A stretch of 64,000 bases of DNA from Colwellia sp. (GTDB lineage Bacteria > Pseudomonadota > Gammaproteobacteria > Enterobacterales > Alteromonadaceae). The position numbers and the translations under genes are program-made. Location: positions 1-64,000 of the forward strand of contig JABSOZ010000003.1 of the NCBI GenBank assembly GCA_013215295.1, in the 5' to 3' direction. The stretch's first letter is position 1. Every line of letters starts with the position of its first letter. The notes below the pieces were generated by a model that had not been told where the DNA came from, searched no databases, and was given only the letters and a program-made list of their open reading frames with translations. Below, piece by piece: positions 46,210 through 55,956 of this stretch.

Positions 46210-48560
46210 TATTTATCTTCTTCTTCCTTGTCTGTTTTCTCATCATCTGCAGATTTTAACTTAACGTTATAATCACGCATCATGTCTTTCTTTTTACGCT
46301 TGTATAACTCAAAACTTGATTTTATTGGGCGTGCAGGCCAATAGTTATTATTTACATCTACATCAGCAGTTTCCCAATTTGGATCAATAGCGATAGCCGT
46401 AATTTCTTTATCAGTAATAAATAATTTAGAGACGTTTTTACTATTTTTGCGCCAAATTTCTGCAGGTATCTTCACTTGTTCAGTTGTTTCATCTGCAAAA
46501 GTTAGTTGAACAATGATAGGCATAACCAAACCGCCTTTATTTTCGAAATCAACAATGTAGAAGTTTCTTTCGTCAACAAGTAAGTCTCTTTCCCATTGCT
46601 TTAACTTTTTATTTGCACTGTTATAAGTATTACGTGCTTTATTGGTTGCTGTAAATTTATCGTGTTCGTTATAGAAATCTAACAATTCAGGCCTGTCAGT
46701 CGTTCTAAGCCAGTGACCTTTGTCACGAATGTCGCTAATAAACGTTGGCTTTTCATTATGTAAAGCACGCTTCCAAGCCGCTTCAGTATCTGGATTTTGG
46801 CTGTCAGGGCGGTATAAATGAATATTACCTAAAGCGATATCAACATGATCTGTTGTGTAGAACCAACCACGCCAAAACCAATCTAAATCAACGGCTGAGG
46901 CATCTTCCATCGTACGGAAAAAGTCTGAAGGTGTCGGGCGTTTAAACTTCCAACGTTGGGCATATTCTTTAAAGGCAAAATCAAATAATTCACGACCCAT
47001 TACTGTTTCACGGAGAATATTTAATGCCGTTGCTGGCTTACCGTAAGCATTGTTACCAAACTGAAGAATTGATTCAGAATTGGTCATGATTGGTACCTGA
47101 TTGGTGCTTTTCATGTAGTTGGTAATGTCTGGAGCATGGCCTCGGCGTGAAGGATAACCTTCTTCCCAAGCTTGCTGTGCTAAAAATTGTAGGAAGGTAT
47201 TTAAACCTTCATCCATCCAAGTCCATTGACGTTCGTCTGAGTTAACGATCATCGGGAAATAGTTATGGCCGACTTCATGAATGATTACACCAATTAAGCC
47301 GTATTTAGTACCACGAGAATATGTTTTTTCGCCGGTTTCTTTATCAAGTGTTGGTCGATATCCGTTGAAAGTGATCATTGGATATTCCATACCTCCAATA
47401 GGTCCATGCACGGAAATTGAAACAGGGTATGGATAAGCAAATGTGTACTTATTATACTGTTGCATTGTATGAATTATAGCTTCAGTAGAGTAACGTCCCC
47501 ACAATGGATTACCTTCATTAGGGTAATAAGACATGGCCATTGTATCCGTTCCGCCTTCATTATATCCTTGAGCGTCCCAAATAAATTTACGGCTTGAAGC
47601 GAAAGCAAAATCACGAACGTTTTTCGCTTTGAAATGCCAGGTTTTAGTTTTTGATGAACGTGATTTTTCGTTAGCAAGTGCTTCTTCTGGGGTAACTATC
47701 AGCACTGGGTTTTTAGCACTTTTAGCTTTATTTAAGCGCTTACGTTGTGTTTTAGATAATACTTTACTTTCATTTTGTAACTCACCCGTTGCTGCAACAA
47801 TATGGTCTGCTGGAACTGTGATTTTTACGTCGTAGTCACCAAACTCTAAAGTGAATTCACCGTTACCTAAAAACTGTTTATTTTGCCAGCCCATCACGTC
47901 GTAGTATGCGGCTGCACGAGGAAACCAACCAGCAACTTCGTACAAGTAGTTATCGTCTTCTTTAAAGTATTCAAATCCAGAACGGCCACCTAGTACTTTT
48001 TGTTCGTGAAGCTTGTAGATCCACTTAATGTTTAATTCAACATCGTCACCGGCTTTTAATGGCTTAGGTAAGTCAACACGCATCATAGTGCCGTTAATTA
48101 CATAATGAAGAGCTTTACCATTTGAACCTGCAACTTGAGTGATTTTATTACCGCCGTCAAATTCAGTTGACTTTATTGCGTTTCGTAAACCGCGGTAAGT
48201 TACTTTTTTCTTAGGAGCTGTACTTGTTAAGCGATTGTCAGAATCACGTTTCATGCGGTTTTGATCAAGTTGTATCCACAAGTAGCGTAAAGTATCTGGT
48301 GAATTATTAGTGTAGCTGATCGATTCGCTACCCTTTAATGTTTGTGTTTTATCATCAAGTTGAATGTTTATTTTGTAATCAACTTGTTGCTGCCAATATT
48401 GATGGCCAGGTGCACCTGATGCAGTTCTATAGGTATTGGGTGTCGGTAAAATCTCTTCTAACTGACGAAATTTATCTGTATTTATCGTATTCTTTGCAAT
48501 TGCACTACCACCGGCAGTAACAAATAAGCAAAGTAGCGCTAATTTGATCGAATATTTCAT
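46209..48560 (-). CDS. M1-family zinc metallopeptidase, exported
   Basis: A 783-residue protein with a signal peptide (1-22). M1 gluzincin: exopeptidase motif GGMEYP near 398 and zinc site HEVGH-18 residues-E (HEVGHNYFPMIVNSDERQW then TWMDEGLNTF, near 435-461). The N-terminal beta-saddle domain precedes the catalytic domain. The C-terminal 150 residues are charged, with a KSADDEKTDKEEEDK tail. Likely periplasmic or secreted aminopeptidase; substrate unknown. First gene of the pair with DUF6702. Confidence 0.92.
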   Translation of the reverse strand: MKYSIKLALLCLFVTAGGSAIAKNTINTDKFRQLEEILPTPNTYRTASGAPGHQYWQQQVDYKINIQLDDKTQTLKGSESISYTNNSPDTLRYLWIQLDQNRMKRDSDNRLTSTAPKKKVTYRGLRNAIKSTEFDGGNKITQVAGSNGKALHYVINGTMMRVDLPKPLKAGDDVELNIKWIYKLHEQKVLGGRSGFEYFKEDDNYLYEVAGWFPRAAAYYDVMGWQNKQFLGNGEFTLEFGDYDVKITVPADHIVAATGELQNESKVLSKTQRKRLNKAKSAKNPVLIVTPEEALANEKSRSSKTKTWHFKAKNVRDFAFASSRKFIWDAQGYNEGGTDTMAMSYYPNEGNPLWGRYSTEAIIHTMQQYNKYTFAYPYPVSISVHGPIGGMEYPMITFNGYRPTLDKETGEKTYSRGTKYGLIGVIIHEVGHNYFPMIVNSDERQWTWMDEGLNTFLQFLAQQAWEEGYPSRRGHAPDITNYMKSTNQVPIMTNSESILQFGNNAYGKPATALNILRETVMGRELFDFAFKEYAQRWKFKRPTPSDFFRTMEDASAVDLDWFWRGWFYTTDHVDIALGNIHLYRPDSQNPDTEAAWKRALHNEKPTFISDIRDKGHWLRTTDRPELLDFYNEHDKFTATNKARNTYNSANKKLKQWERDLLVDERNFYIVDFENKGGLVMPIIVQLTFADETTEQVKIPAEIWRKNSKNVSKLFITDKEITAIAIDPNWETADVDVNNNYWPARPIKSSFELYKRKKKDMMRDYNVKLKSADDEKTDKEEEDK

Positions 48561-48650
48561 AGGCTTCCTGACTATTATTATAATGTATACACGTTTAATC
48601 GTGTATTTATAACATGAATAAACTTAGAGGGTTAACGAGAGGAGGATTTT

Positions 48651-48716
48651 ATGCGATCAATAGCTGTAAACATAAGTTTAATGGAAGAAATTAAAGTATT
48701 CATTACAACTCAATAA
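48651..48716 (+). CDS. Possible 21-residue micro-protein
   Basis: An ATG with a very strong Shine-Dalgarno (GAGAGGAGGA, 7-16 bases before) opens a 22-codon frame that ends before the zur stop. The peptide MRSIAVNISLMEEIKVFITT plus Q is short and basic-to-neutral. Evidence is only the ribosome binding site; it may instead be chance. Confidence 0.3.
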   Translation: MRSIAVNISLMEEIKVFITTQ

Positions 48717-48724
48717 AAGAAAAT

Positions 48725-49159
48725 TTAGCTACAGCCTTGACAGGCCCCATGTGCTTCCACAATTTGATGGCTAATCGTAAAACCTGTTGCATCTGCCATT
48801 GAGCGCAAGGCAAGGTCTAAATTAGATGACTGAATTTCTTCAACATGTCCGCAAGTATCGCAAATCAGTAATTGTACAGGGTGATTACATTCACTGAAAT
48901 GATGACACATGACAAAAGCATTCAAAGATTCAATTTTGTGAACAAAGCCTTGTTTGCTCAAGAAATCTAAGGCGCGGTAAATGGTTGCAGGTTTTGCTGA
49001 AGGGTCGATGAGTTTTAACTCATCTAGGAGATCATAAGCGCCTACAGCTCCGCTATGCTGAGTCAGTAATTTAAAAACTTGTTCGCGAGCTATCGTAAAT
49101 CGAGCACCACGCTTTTGGCAAGAGTCTTTGGCTTGTATTAGTAATTCTTCTGCGTTCAT
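48725..49159 (-). CDS. zur: Zinc uptake regulator Zur (Fur family)
   Basis: 144-residue Fur-family repressor. Helix-turn-helix near 15-80 (FTIAREQVFKLLTQHSGAVG then PATIYRALDFLSKQGFVHKI). Metal site cysteines CDTCG (about 100-104) and C-terminal CQGC (140-143), with HHFSECNHPVQLL between them. The double CxxC and the sequence around CHHFSECNH fit Zur rather than Fur. A Zur-like box appears upstream of the MerC-domain gene at 1124-1151. Confidence 0.9.
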   Translation of the reverse strand: MNAEELLIQAKDSCQKRGARFTIAREQVFKLLTQHSGAVGAYDLLDELKLIDPSAKPATIYRALDFLSKQGFVHKIESLNAFVMCHHFSECNHPVQLLICDTCGHVEEIQSSNLDLALRSMADATGFTISHQIVEAHGACQGCS

Positions 49160-49432
49160 TTTGGCGTATGTACTTGCATGATTGAATGATTTTTTAGCAG
49201 TCTATCACAGAGGTTTTGATGATGTAATATGCATGAAAGGTTAATTACTTTAGCATTTAGTTTAAAATTTTAATGTCAGTACTGTTTAACAATTACTTTA
49301 TCACCATTATGAACATGAATGAGTTGGAGTGATTATATGACTGTTTGTAAATTCATTATTAAAAATCGAGTTTTGAACTATAGTTAATTATCGTTATATC
49401 TTTGTCGGTATCGTCAATATGGAAGTCGGAGC

Positions 49433-50992
49433 ATGAACTCGAATGACCCCATTTCAAAACCATCAATAGAGATGTTTCAATCTGTGCTTGATACTCTGCC
49501 TTTTTGCGTGTTTTGGAAAGATCGTAATAGTGTGGGGCTTGGGTGTAATAAAGCGCTTGCTAGTATTGCCGGACTTAATTCTCCACAAGATTATGTGGGT
49601 AAAACAGATTACGATTTACCTTGGACGACTGAAGAAGCTGATTTTTTTCGTGAATGTGATCAACGTGTCATGAACTCAGGAAAGGCTGAAGTCAATATTA
49701 TTGAAAGTCAGAAACAAGCTAATGGTCGACTTGCATGGCTTGAAACGAGTAAAATTCCATTAATCGATATGCAGGGCAATGTCATTGGAATTTTAGGTGC
49801 TTTTCACGATATAACCGAACGAAAACGGCTAGAAGACGAAAATATAGCCAGTCAAAAACTTGATTCTTTAGGTGCTCTAGCTGCAGGACTGGCGCATGAC
49901 TTTAATAACGTGCTAAGTATGATCCTTGCTTCTAGTCAATTAGCAAAGGTTAAGGTCGCTAATGGTACAGAAATCAGCCAAGTGATAAAGTATTTAGACA
50001 GTATTGAAAGTGCAACAAAACGTGCGTCGGTTTTAACCGAAAAATTTATGAATTACTCTGAACGAGGCCAGATAACCAAAGTAGTCTGTAATCTCTCAGA
50101 AATGATTGAAGAGAGTATTTCTCTAGTACAATCGAGTATTCTTTCCCCCATCAAATTTGAAACATATAACAATGATGGAATGCTGTATGCTGATGTTAAT
50201 CAGATTAATCAAGTGATGAATAATCTGCTTATCAATGCTTCTCAGGCATCAATTGGTAAGAGCGACATAATAGTAAGCCTTAAAAAGTGCGAAATTACAC
50301 AAGCAGAATATTCAACACTTCGTTCCGGTCATTACTTTGCTGTTTCGATTAAAGATCATGGCGTTGGAATTGATGAACACCAAAAAGACATGATTTTTAC
50401 ACCGTACTTCACAACGAAGACCAAAGGTCATGGGTTAGGGCTGAGTTCTTGTCAAACAATAGTAAAAAACCACAATGGAGCCATTCAGGTCGAATCAAAA
50501 GTCGGATTTGGTTCAACGTTTACTATATATTTACCGTTATCTCCTGCACACCAAGATATTTCGTTTGTTGATTCTAAAAAATCAACGGAGCTTATGCGCG
50601 GTTCAGGTCGAATTTTATACATTGAGGACGACCTAAATACCCAAGCCTCTGTTATTGAAATGCTGCATGAGTTAGGTTACGACGTGCATTACTATGCTGA
50701 TTTGGAACCGGCGATTGAGTATATAAAAGAGCATCATAATGATTTTGATCTGGTCATTACTGACTTTATTATCGGTGATTTTTCGCAAGGAGGCATAGAC
50801 ATTCTAGATAATGTACGGGTGAAGCGGCCTAATTGTCCGGTTATTTTGTTAACGGGTTACTTTGAACGTTTAGATAGACAAAAAGAACAGAGTAATCAGT
50901 TTTCTTATATCGCACAAAAACCCGTTGATTTTGCAAAAATCAGTCAAATAATAAACAGTTTTTTAAAATCAAACATGAGTGGAACACGTTAG
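49433..50992 (+). CDS. PAS-domain hybrid histidine kinase with C-terminal receiver
   Basis: A 519-residue cytosolic sensor: PAS domain (about 12-125), HisKA with the phospho-histidine in LAAGLAHDFNNVLSMILASS (near 145-164), HATPase domain (N box NNLLINASQA, G box GHGLGLSSCQTI) and a receiver domain (about 385-510) with the aspartate in LVITDFIIGDF. No partner response regulator is adjacent. Output is unclear because the receiver is fused. About 270 bases with no gene precede it. Confidence 0.88.
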   Translation: MNSNDPISKPSIEMFQSVLDTLPFCVFWKDRNSVGLGCNKALASIAGLNSPQDYVGKTDYDLPWTTEEADFFRECDQRVMNSGKAEVNIIESQKQANGRLAWLETSKIPLIDMQGNVIGILGAFHDITERKRLEDENIASQKLDSLGALAAGLAHDFNNVLSMILASSQLAKVKVANGTEISQVIKYLDSIESATKRASVLTEKFMNYSERGQITKVVCNLSEMIEESISLVQSSILSPIKFETYNNDGMLYADVNQINQVMNNLLINASQASIGKSDIIVSLKKCEITQAEYSTLRSGHYFAVSIKDHGVGIDEHQKDMIFTPYFTTKTKGHGLGLSSCQTIVKNHNGAIQVESKVGFGSTFTIYLPLSPAHQDISFVDSKKSTELMRGSGRILYIEDDLNTQASVIEMLHELGYDVHYYADLEPAIEYIKEHHNDFDLVITDFIIGDFSQGGIDILDNVRVKRPNCPVILLTGYFERLDRQKEQSNQFSYIAQKPVDFAKISQIINSFLKSNMSGTR

Positions 50993-51016
50993 TTCATATA
51001 TTTTAAAATTCACTAA

Positions 51017-51286
51017 ATAATACCATGGGTTATTAAAAAATATTTTTCCCTTAATACTAATTATCAATATAAAACAGAAAACTATTCATTTTCACTCACT
51101 TTACAATCTCCTGGGGAAAAAAACATAAATCCAGACGACCAATATTTTGTAGCAGACCACTTAACTGAAGGTGACGATAAAGTGAATTTGATAGAGATAT
51201 TTTCACTATTTAAGTTAAACTTAACTACTAAGATAGGTCTTGGTAGTCTATTAATAATGTTTAGGTGCTATTTTTTTAATGAATAA
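51017..51286 (+). pseudogene. Open fragment without a start codon (possible gene remnant)
   Basis: 89 codons are open between a stop at 51014 and TAA at 51284-51286, encoding a protein-like stretch (TENYSFSLTLQSPGEKNINP then VADHLTEGDDKVNLIEIF). No ATG, GTG or TTG appears in the first 50 codons, so it cannot be translated normally. It overlaps the start of the next gene by eight bases. It may be a decayed gene end or chance. Confidence 0.3.
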
Positions 51287-52043
51287 ATTTATTTTAAAGT
51301 CCATTTTTTTGTTTTTCATAATGCTTCCACAACTGGAAGCATTTCAATCCCCGTTACTAAAAGAAAATATTACGTTTTATACCGAGAATTACCCTCCTGC
51401 TAATTACCTAGTCAATGACAAACTGAAAGGGATTTCAGTAGATACATTAAAAGCAATATGGAAGCATTTAAATATTTCAGAGCAAGAAATACAAATCGTT
51501 CCTTGGTCTCGTGGTTATCGTTTTACTTTGGATGAAAATAATACCGCATTATTTACAATGTCTAAAACTCAGCCTCGTGAAAGTTTATTCAAATGGGTAG
51601 GGCCTATTTTTAACTCTACTCACGTGTTAATGGCTAAAAAGTCAAAAAACTTTCACTTTTCAACATTAGGGAAAGTTTTTTATCATAACGTTGCAACAGT
51701 AGAAGGAGATATTGCTGAAATATCGCTTCATGAAGTTGGTTTTCCTTCGTCAAATATGGCAACAGTCTCGCAAATAAAACAAGCATTTTTAATGATGCAA
51801 TCAGACCGAGTGGATATGATCGCGATCTCAATTCATGGCTTTTCTTATTTAGCTAAGCAGCTTGGATTTGATGAAGATGACTACGAACAAGTTTGGCATG
51901 TTAACAAAATTGGTAACTACTTTGCTTTTAATATCAATACAGCCGATGAAGTTATAAATACTTATCAAAAAGCTTTCGACGATATTGCTAAACAACGATT
52001 ACGTATTAAAGAGTCTTATGAGTTACCTTTAGCTGAATATTAA
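51279..52043 (+). CDS. Periplasmic substrate-binding protein (SBP_bac_3 type)
   Basis: A 254-residue protein with a signal peptide (1-22, cleavage after EAFQ) and the bilobed binding-protein fold of amino-acid-type receptors: ITFYTENYPPANYLVNDKLK and GISVDTLKAIWKHLN at the start, then GPIFNSTHVLMAKKSKNF. Such orphan binding proteins without an ABC transporter are common in marine gammaproteobacteria and may pass a signal to a sensor. The kinase just upstream is soluble, so a link is not shown. Confidence 0.8.
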   Translation: MNKFILKSIFLFFIMLPQLEAFQSPLLKENITFYTENYPPANYLVNDKLKGISVDTLKAIWKHLNISEQEIQIVPWSRGYRFTLDENNTALFTMSKTQPRESLFKWVGPIFNSTHVLMAKKSKNFHFSTLGKVFYHNVATVEGDIAEISLHEVGFPSSNMATVSQIKQAFLMMQSDRVDMIAISIHGFSYLAKQLGFDEDDYEQVWHVNKIGNYFAFNINTADEVINTYQKAFDDIAKQRLRIKESYELPLAEY

Positions 52044-52247
52044 TGAGATAACTTTTCATCAGATAAACAATACCGTTCTGAACCTCGGTGTGTGCTACCT
52101 TACTATTCATTAGCAGTAGACTTGTTGAAATAAATAGTATGTTTTAAATGAGTGCAGTTAACAGCCTTACTTATTTTGATGCTTTACAGTTATGCTAATA
52201 ATCGTAGAAAGTGGATTTAAGTACACCTAACATAGGGAGAAACTTCA

Positions 52248-52652
52248 TTGAATAGCTTGAACGACCAAAGTGCCGAAAAGTATTTATTGTCAAAACCTGA
52301 AGCCTCGCTTTATTATCCTTTTGGTGATGATGTCAGGGTATTTCGGGTTAAAAATAAAATGTTTGCAACTATTGCTCACGGCGCTAACGCTAAAAGTGCC
52401 AAAGTCGGAGATGAAGGTAAAAGCCACTTTTGGATGAATATAAAATGTGATCCTGATGAAGCTGAAATGTTACGTGATATTTTTCCAGCAATCATACCCG
52501 GCTACCACATGAATAAAAGAAACTGGAATTCAATTATTCTAGACGGTTCTATCCCGCAAGGTGAAATCGAGCGGATGATTGATAATTCGTTTCTGCTGGT
52601 GGTGAGTAAGATGACTAAGAAAGATCAGCAGTCAATCTTGGTACATTTGTAG
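52248..52652 (+). CDS. MmcQ/YjbR-family protein
   Basis: A 134-residue protein of the MmcQ/YjbR DNA-binding-like family (CyaY-like fold): YLLSKPEASLYYPFGDDVRV then FRVKNKMFATIAHG, and MNKRNWNSIILDGSIPQGEI near the C-terminus. The start is TTG with GGGAGA upstream. Function unknown. Two truncated copies of its last 42 codons lie downstream (55957-56100 and 57439-57582). Ends at a hairpin (52674-52699). Confidence 0.85.
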   Translation: MNSLNDQSAEKYLLSKPEASLYYPFGDDVRVFRVKNKMFATIAHGANAKSAKVGDEGKSHFWMNIKCDPDEAEMLRDIFPAIIPGYHMNKRNWNSIILDGSIPQGEIERMIDNSFLLVVSKMTKKDQQSILVHL

Positions 52653-52673
52653 AGGTTAGGTTTGATATTTTTA

Positions 52674-52699
52674 AAAGCACCTACGAAACGAGGTGCTTT
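52674..52699. terminator. Terminator after the MmcQ/YjbR gene
   Basis: Nine-base stem AAAGCACCT / AGGTGCTTT (52674-52682 with 52691-52699) and an 8-base loop. The T-run is short, so efficiency is uncertain; it could act in both directions. Confidence 0.65.
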
Positions 52700-52720
52700 A
52701 TGGTATTTGATAAATTTAAA

Positions 52721-52792
52721 TTATTGTTTTTTGAAGATGCGAGCAACTAGACCCATAATTGCTAATGAAAATATAGCCAGAGTAGACGGTTC
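52721..52792 (-). pseudogene. PEP-CTERM sorting-signal remnant
   Basis: Reading the - strand, 24 codons spell EPSTLAIFSLAIMGLVARIF then KKQ and TAA, a typical PEP-CTERM tail: E-P-S, a hydrophobic helix and a basic end. The codon just before is a stop (TAA), so no gene body leads into it. It lies 44 bases past the end of an intact PEP-CTERM gene on the same strand, whose tail is only about half identical, so it is an old, separate relic. Confidence 0.7.
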
Positions 52793-52835
52793 TTATAGCT
52801 GTTCAGTTGCTCTATAAGCCCAAACACTATATAGA

Positions 52836-53621
52836 TCATGATAGACGTTTGAAGCGCCTAGACGTAAATCCTAGTAAGGCGAATGCTAAAATAGCTAATG
52901 ATGATGGCTCCGATACGCTGGTGGGTAAGGTTATTTCTTCATATCCATAGGTTACGCTAATAGCACCAGCCCATTTGTTTTGGTTTGAGAACGTGTTACA
53001 CATGCGATTGCCATTAGTGCAGCCACTATATATCTTACTAATTTCTCTATAAAGAGAAAATTCCAATGTATTATCACCACCGATAAAGTCAGTTAATTCA
53101 AAATCATAGTCTATAATTTTTTGACTAAATGTGCGGGCACTGCCCGAGGTTTTAGAGCAGCCGGTACTAGCATTATTACCTTTATTTATATACTCAGTAT
53201 CAAAACATTCTGTTTTATTATAACCAGAAGTTTCAAAGGTATAATTGCCCGTAGCATTATGAGAGACCAATTCCATATAGAGTGCTTGTGAAAATTCAGC
53301 ACTGCCCGAAGTGGTCAATTTACACCATAGGAAGGTATCTCTAGGACAATTGTAGTGATTGGAAACGTTAACCGATCCTCCCAAAACCCAAAAGGAGGTA
53401 AAGTCGATACTCACGCTGGCTAATGTGCCTAAGTTGGAATCAAAACCAGATAAAAAAACAAACTTTTGTGTATTCAGATCAGAATTTAAATTTTTGGTAT
53501 TTCCGAAACTAAACTCACTGGTTTCCTGAGTGTAAATCAAAGATGCCTTTGCTTGAGTTGGAATAAGCGCCATCATAATCATAGTTAATGACAGGATGAT
53601 TAAAATCGACTTTGATTTCAT
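52836..53621 (-). CDS. PEP-CTERM exported protein
   Basis: A 261-residue secreted protein. Signal peptide from MKSKSILIILSLTMIMMALI (cleavage after AKAS), beta-rich body with six cysteines in short loops, and a C-terminal PEP-CTERM signal SEPSSLAILAFALLGFTSRR then FKRLS for exosortase/archaeosortase-type processing. ATG 53621 is chosen over 53648. The exosortase is not in the window. Role unknown; such proteins often go to the outer surface with exopolysaccharide. Downstream of a two-component system on the same strand. Confidence 0.85.
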   Translation of the reverse strand: MKSKSILIILSLTMIMMALIPTQAKASLIYTQETSEFSFGNTKNLNSDLNTQKFVFLSGFDSNLGTLASVSIDFTSFWVLGGSVNVSNHYNCPRDTFLWCKLTTSGSAEFSQALYMELVSHNATGNYTFETSGYNKTECFDTEYINKGNNASTGCSKTSGSARTFSQKIIDYDFELTDFIGGDNTLEFSLYREISKIYSGCTNGNRMCNTFSNQNKWAGAISVTYGYEEITLPTSVSEPSSLAILAFALLGFTSRRFKRLS

Positions 53622-53791
53622 GCATGTATTATAAAAAATTATGTACATTATTATTTATTTCCTAATTAACAAAACAGTGTAATTATGACAATGAAATGTG
53701 CAGTAAGGGTGCAGAAATAAATGATTTAATGTGCAGGAATAGTTGAGAAATGGTGCAATTTTTTGTTGGGTAATTACACTGCTGATCAGGT

Positions 53792-54469
53792 TTAGATTGG
53801 TTGGTATTTATACCCGACACTATATATAGATTGAATTATCTCTTGATCAGGCACTAAAGCGTTTAGTTTTTTGCGCAAATTACGAATATGACTATCAATG
53901 GTGCGGTTAGATACCACACGATAATCTTGGTATACATTGTCCATTATTTGCTGGCGAGAGAATATCTTTCCAGGTCGTTGATAAAATAAGTTAAGTAAAT
54001 TAAATTCCACCGCGGTTAATTCTATCGTACTTTCTCCAAAACTTACCGAATGTTCATCGGCTATAACAAGTATTTGACTGGTTGATAGGGGACTTTGGCA
54101 AATGGAACGACCAGAAATCCTAAGTTGAATTTTTACTCTCGCGACAACTTCTTTGGCGCTGTAAGGTTTACATACGTAATCTACCGCACCTGAATCTAGG
54201 CCAATTAATCGATCTATTTCATCAATTTTTGCCGTCAACATGATGGTAGGTGTCGGTGCAAGTTCCATCACCTCTTTACAAATACTTATGCCGTCTTTAC
54301 CGGGTAACATCCAATCAAGTAAAATAACATCGGGCTTGTGTTGTAGCACCCACTCAACAACGCCTATGCCTTGATGAAGTTGGTGAACGTCAAAGCCTTC
54401 AGCTTCTAAGTACTTTGCCATTACATGGGCAAGTTCAACTTCGTCTTCTACGATTAATATTTTACTCAT
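53792..54469 (-). CDS. OmpR-family response regulator
   Basis: A 225-residue regulator: receiver (1-115) with the phospho-aspartate in VILLDWMLPGKDG near 51, lysine in YVCKPYSAKE near 102, and a winged-helix output domain (about 130-223) with SRQQIMDNVYQDYRVVSNRT and HIRNLRKKLN. It lies 3 bases after its kinase. Resembles BaeR, but only the family is sure. About 170 bases downstream is the PEP-CTERM gene, possibly a target. Confidence 0.9.
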   Translation of the reverse strand: MSKILIVEDEVELAHVMAKYLEAEGFDVHQLHQGIGVVEWVLQHKPDVILLDWMLPGKDGISICKEVMELAPTPTIMLTAKIDEIDRLIGLDSGAVDYVCKPYSAKEVVARVKIQLRISGRSICQSPLSTSQILVIADEHSVSFGESTIELTAVEFNLLNLFYQRPGKIFSRQQIMDNVYQDYRVVSNRTIDSHIRNLRKKLNALVPDQEIIQSIYSVGYKYQPI

Positions 54470-54472
54470 CTT

Positions 54473-55795
54473 TTATACTTCTTCTCGTTGATAAGTAAGC
54501 GGTAACCACGTGGTGGTTTTAAGTCCGCCTAATGTTGAATCTGATAGCGATATTTTCCCATGATGGGCTTCAACTATAGCTTCACAAATTGCTAACCCCA
54601 ATCCTGAGCCACCAGTTGCTCTGTTTCTTGACGAGTCAATGCGATATAAACGTTCAAATAACTTCTCTTGTTCATCTTTGGCAACACCGGGAGCTGAGTC
54701 TTCTACAATAATTTCTATACCCTGGTTTCGCATGGATACTGCTAATTTAATTTCGCCATTGGGATCGGTATAATTAATACTATTTTGCAGTAAGTTTCCA
54801 TAAACCTGTAATAAGCGCTCCCAATCACCTTCAAAACTTTCATATTCATCGCAGTGGTTATGTACCGTGAGTGATAAATTGATATCTTGAGCTAGCGGTT
54901 TAAAGGAAGTATGCAGTTCTTCACATAGCTCATTAACAATAATAAGTTCGGGTTCGATTTTAAGTTGGTTTATATCAGACTTAGATAACAAGTAGATGTC
55001 TTGAATTAGACGATCTATTTGATTAAGTTTTCGCTGTAGAATAGGGTAGCTTTCTGCTTGGTTTGTTATGCCATCTTCTAACGCTTCAATATACACTTTC
55101 AGTACGGATAGCGGTGTGCGTAATTCATGAGATACATCTACTAACAGCTGTTTTTTGTTCTCTAACATTTTCAACATACTTTGGGTGTATTCTTCAGAGG
55201 CTTCTTTCTCTCTTGTTCTTACACGTTGAAGCTCTGTGTATGAACGATCAATCGACCATTCATTAAAATAGGAAATATAAACAATAACAAATGAGGCAAA
55301 CGTAAAGCGGATGAAGCTAGTGATGTCCCAATCACCGTTTTGCCATACGTCAATACCTATAAATGCTTGAGTTAACAAAATAATATAAAAGGCGGCAATG
55401 ATAAAAATACTGCGTTTTGGTCCTAGTAGCAGAATAACAAAGATAGGATAGAAAAAGTTCCATATGAGGCCGTAGCTCTCATTCTGATTGGATGCGGAAA
55501 AAGCATTCATAAAGAAAAACAAAAATGCTACGACAATATAGATAGAAACATCTAATTGCTTTCTAACATGCAATAAGTAAGCGGCATATAAGGTGATCAC
55601 AATGCTTACTGCATCAAGGCTGCCAACAACATAATCATCAATAACAAAAAAGTTATAAATGGCAAAAAAGATACTGACGAGTAAAGTCATTGCTTGCAGG
55701 GTCGTGACAAGAATTAATTTTCGATAAAGCATTAAATCATTGTCGACATTAAATCCAGCAGTAAAAAAATTATGAATAGAAGACTTGAAGCTCAT
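54473..55795 (-). CDS. Membrane sensor histidine kinase
   Basis: A 440-residue kinase with six hydrophobic helices in the first 175 residues (a polytopic membrane sensor, not a periplasmic one), HisKA with SHELRTPLSVLKVYIEALED near 222-241, and HATPase with GNLLQNSINYT and GGSGLGLAICEAI. The membrane-bound sensor domain is not recognised. Operon with the response regulator. Confidence 0.9.
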   Translation of the reverse strand: MSFKSSIHNFFTAGFNVDNDLMLYRKLILVTTLQAMTLLVSIFFAIYNFFVIDDYVVGSLDAVSIVITLYAAYLLHVRKQLDVSIYIVVAFLFFFMNAFSASNQNESYGLIWNFFYPIFVILLLGPKRSIFIIAAFYIILLTQAFIGIDVWQNGDWDITSFIRFTFASFVIVYISYFNEWSIDRSYTELQRVRTREKEASEEYTQSMLKMLENKKQLLVDVSHELRTPLSVLKVYIEALEDGITNQAESYPILQRKLNQIDRLIQDIYLLSKSDINQLKIEPELIIVNELCEELHTSFKPLAQDINLSLTVHNHCDEYESFEGDWERLLQVYGNLLQNSINYTDPNGEIKLAVSMRNQGIEIIVEDSAPGVAKDEQEKLFERLYRIDSSRNRATGGSGLGLAICEAIVEAHHGKISLSDSTLGGLKTTTWLPLTYQREEV

Positions 55796-55956
55796 TGATG
55801 GCCCACTTTTTTATTATTAACTTATTGTATGAATGACAAGCAAGGTATTGCAACAGAAATTTTAATCGTGGTTATAGAGCTCCTTTGTAGAAGTTCTTGT
55901 TTTAATTTTTTGATTCAGCAGGGCCTTTTATACTTAAGAGTAGCACTAACGATTAG

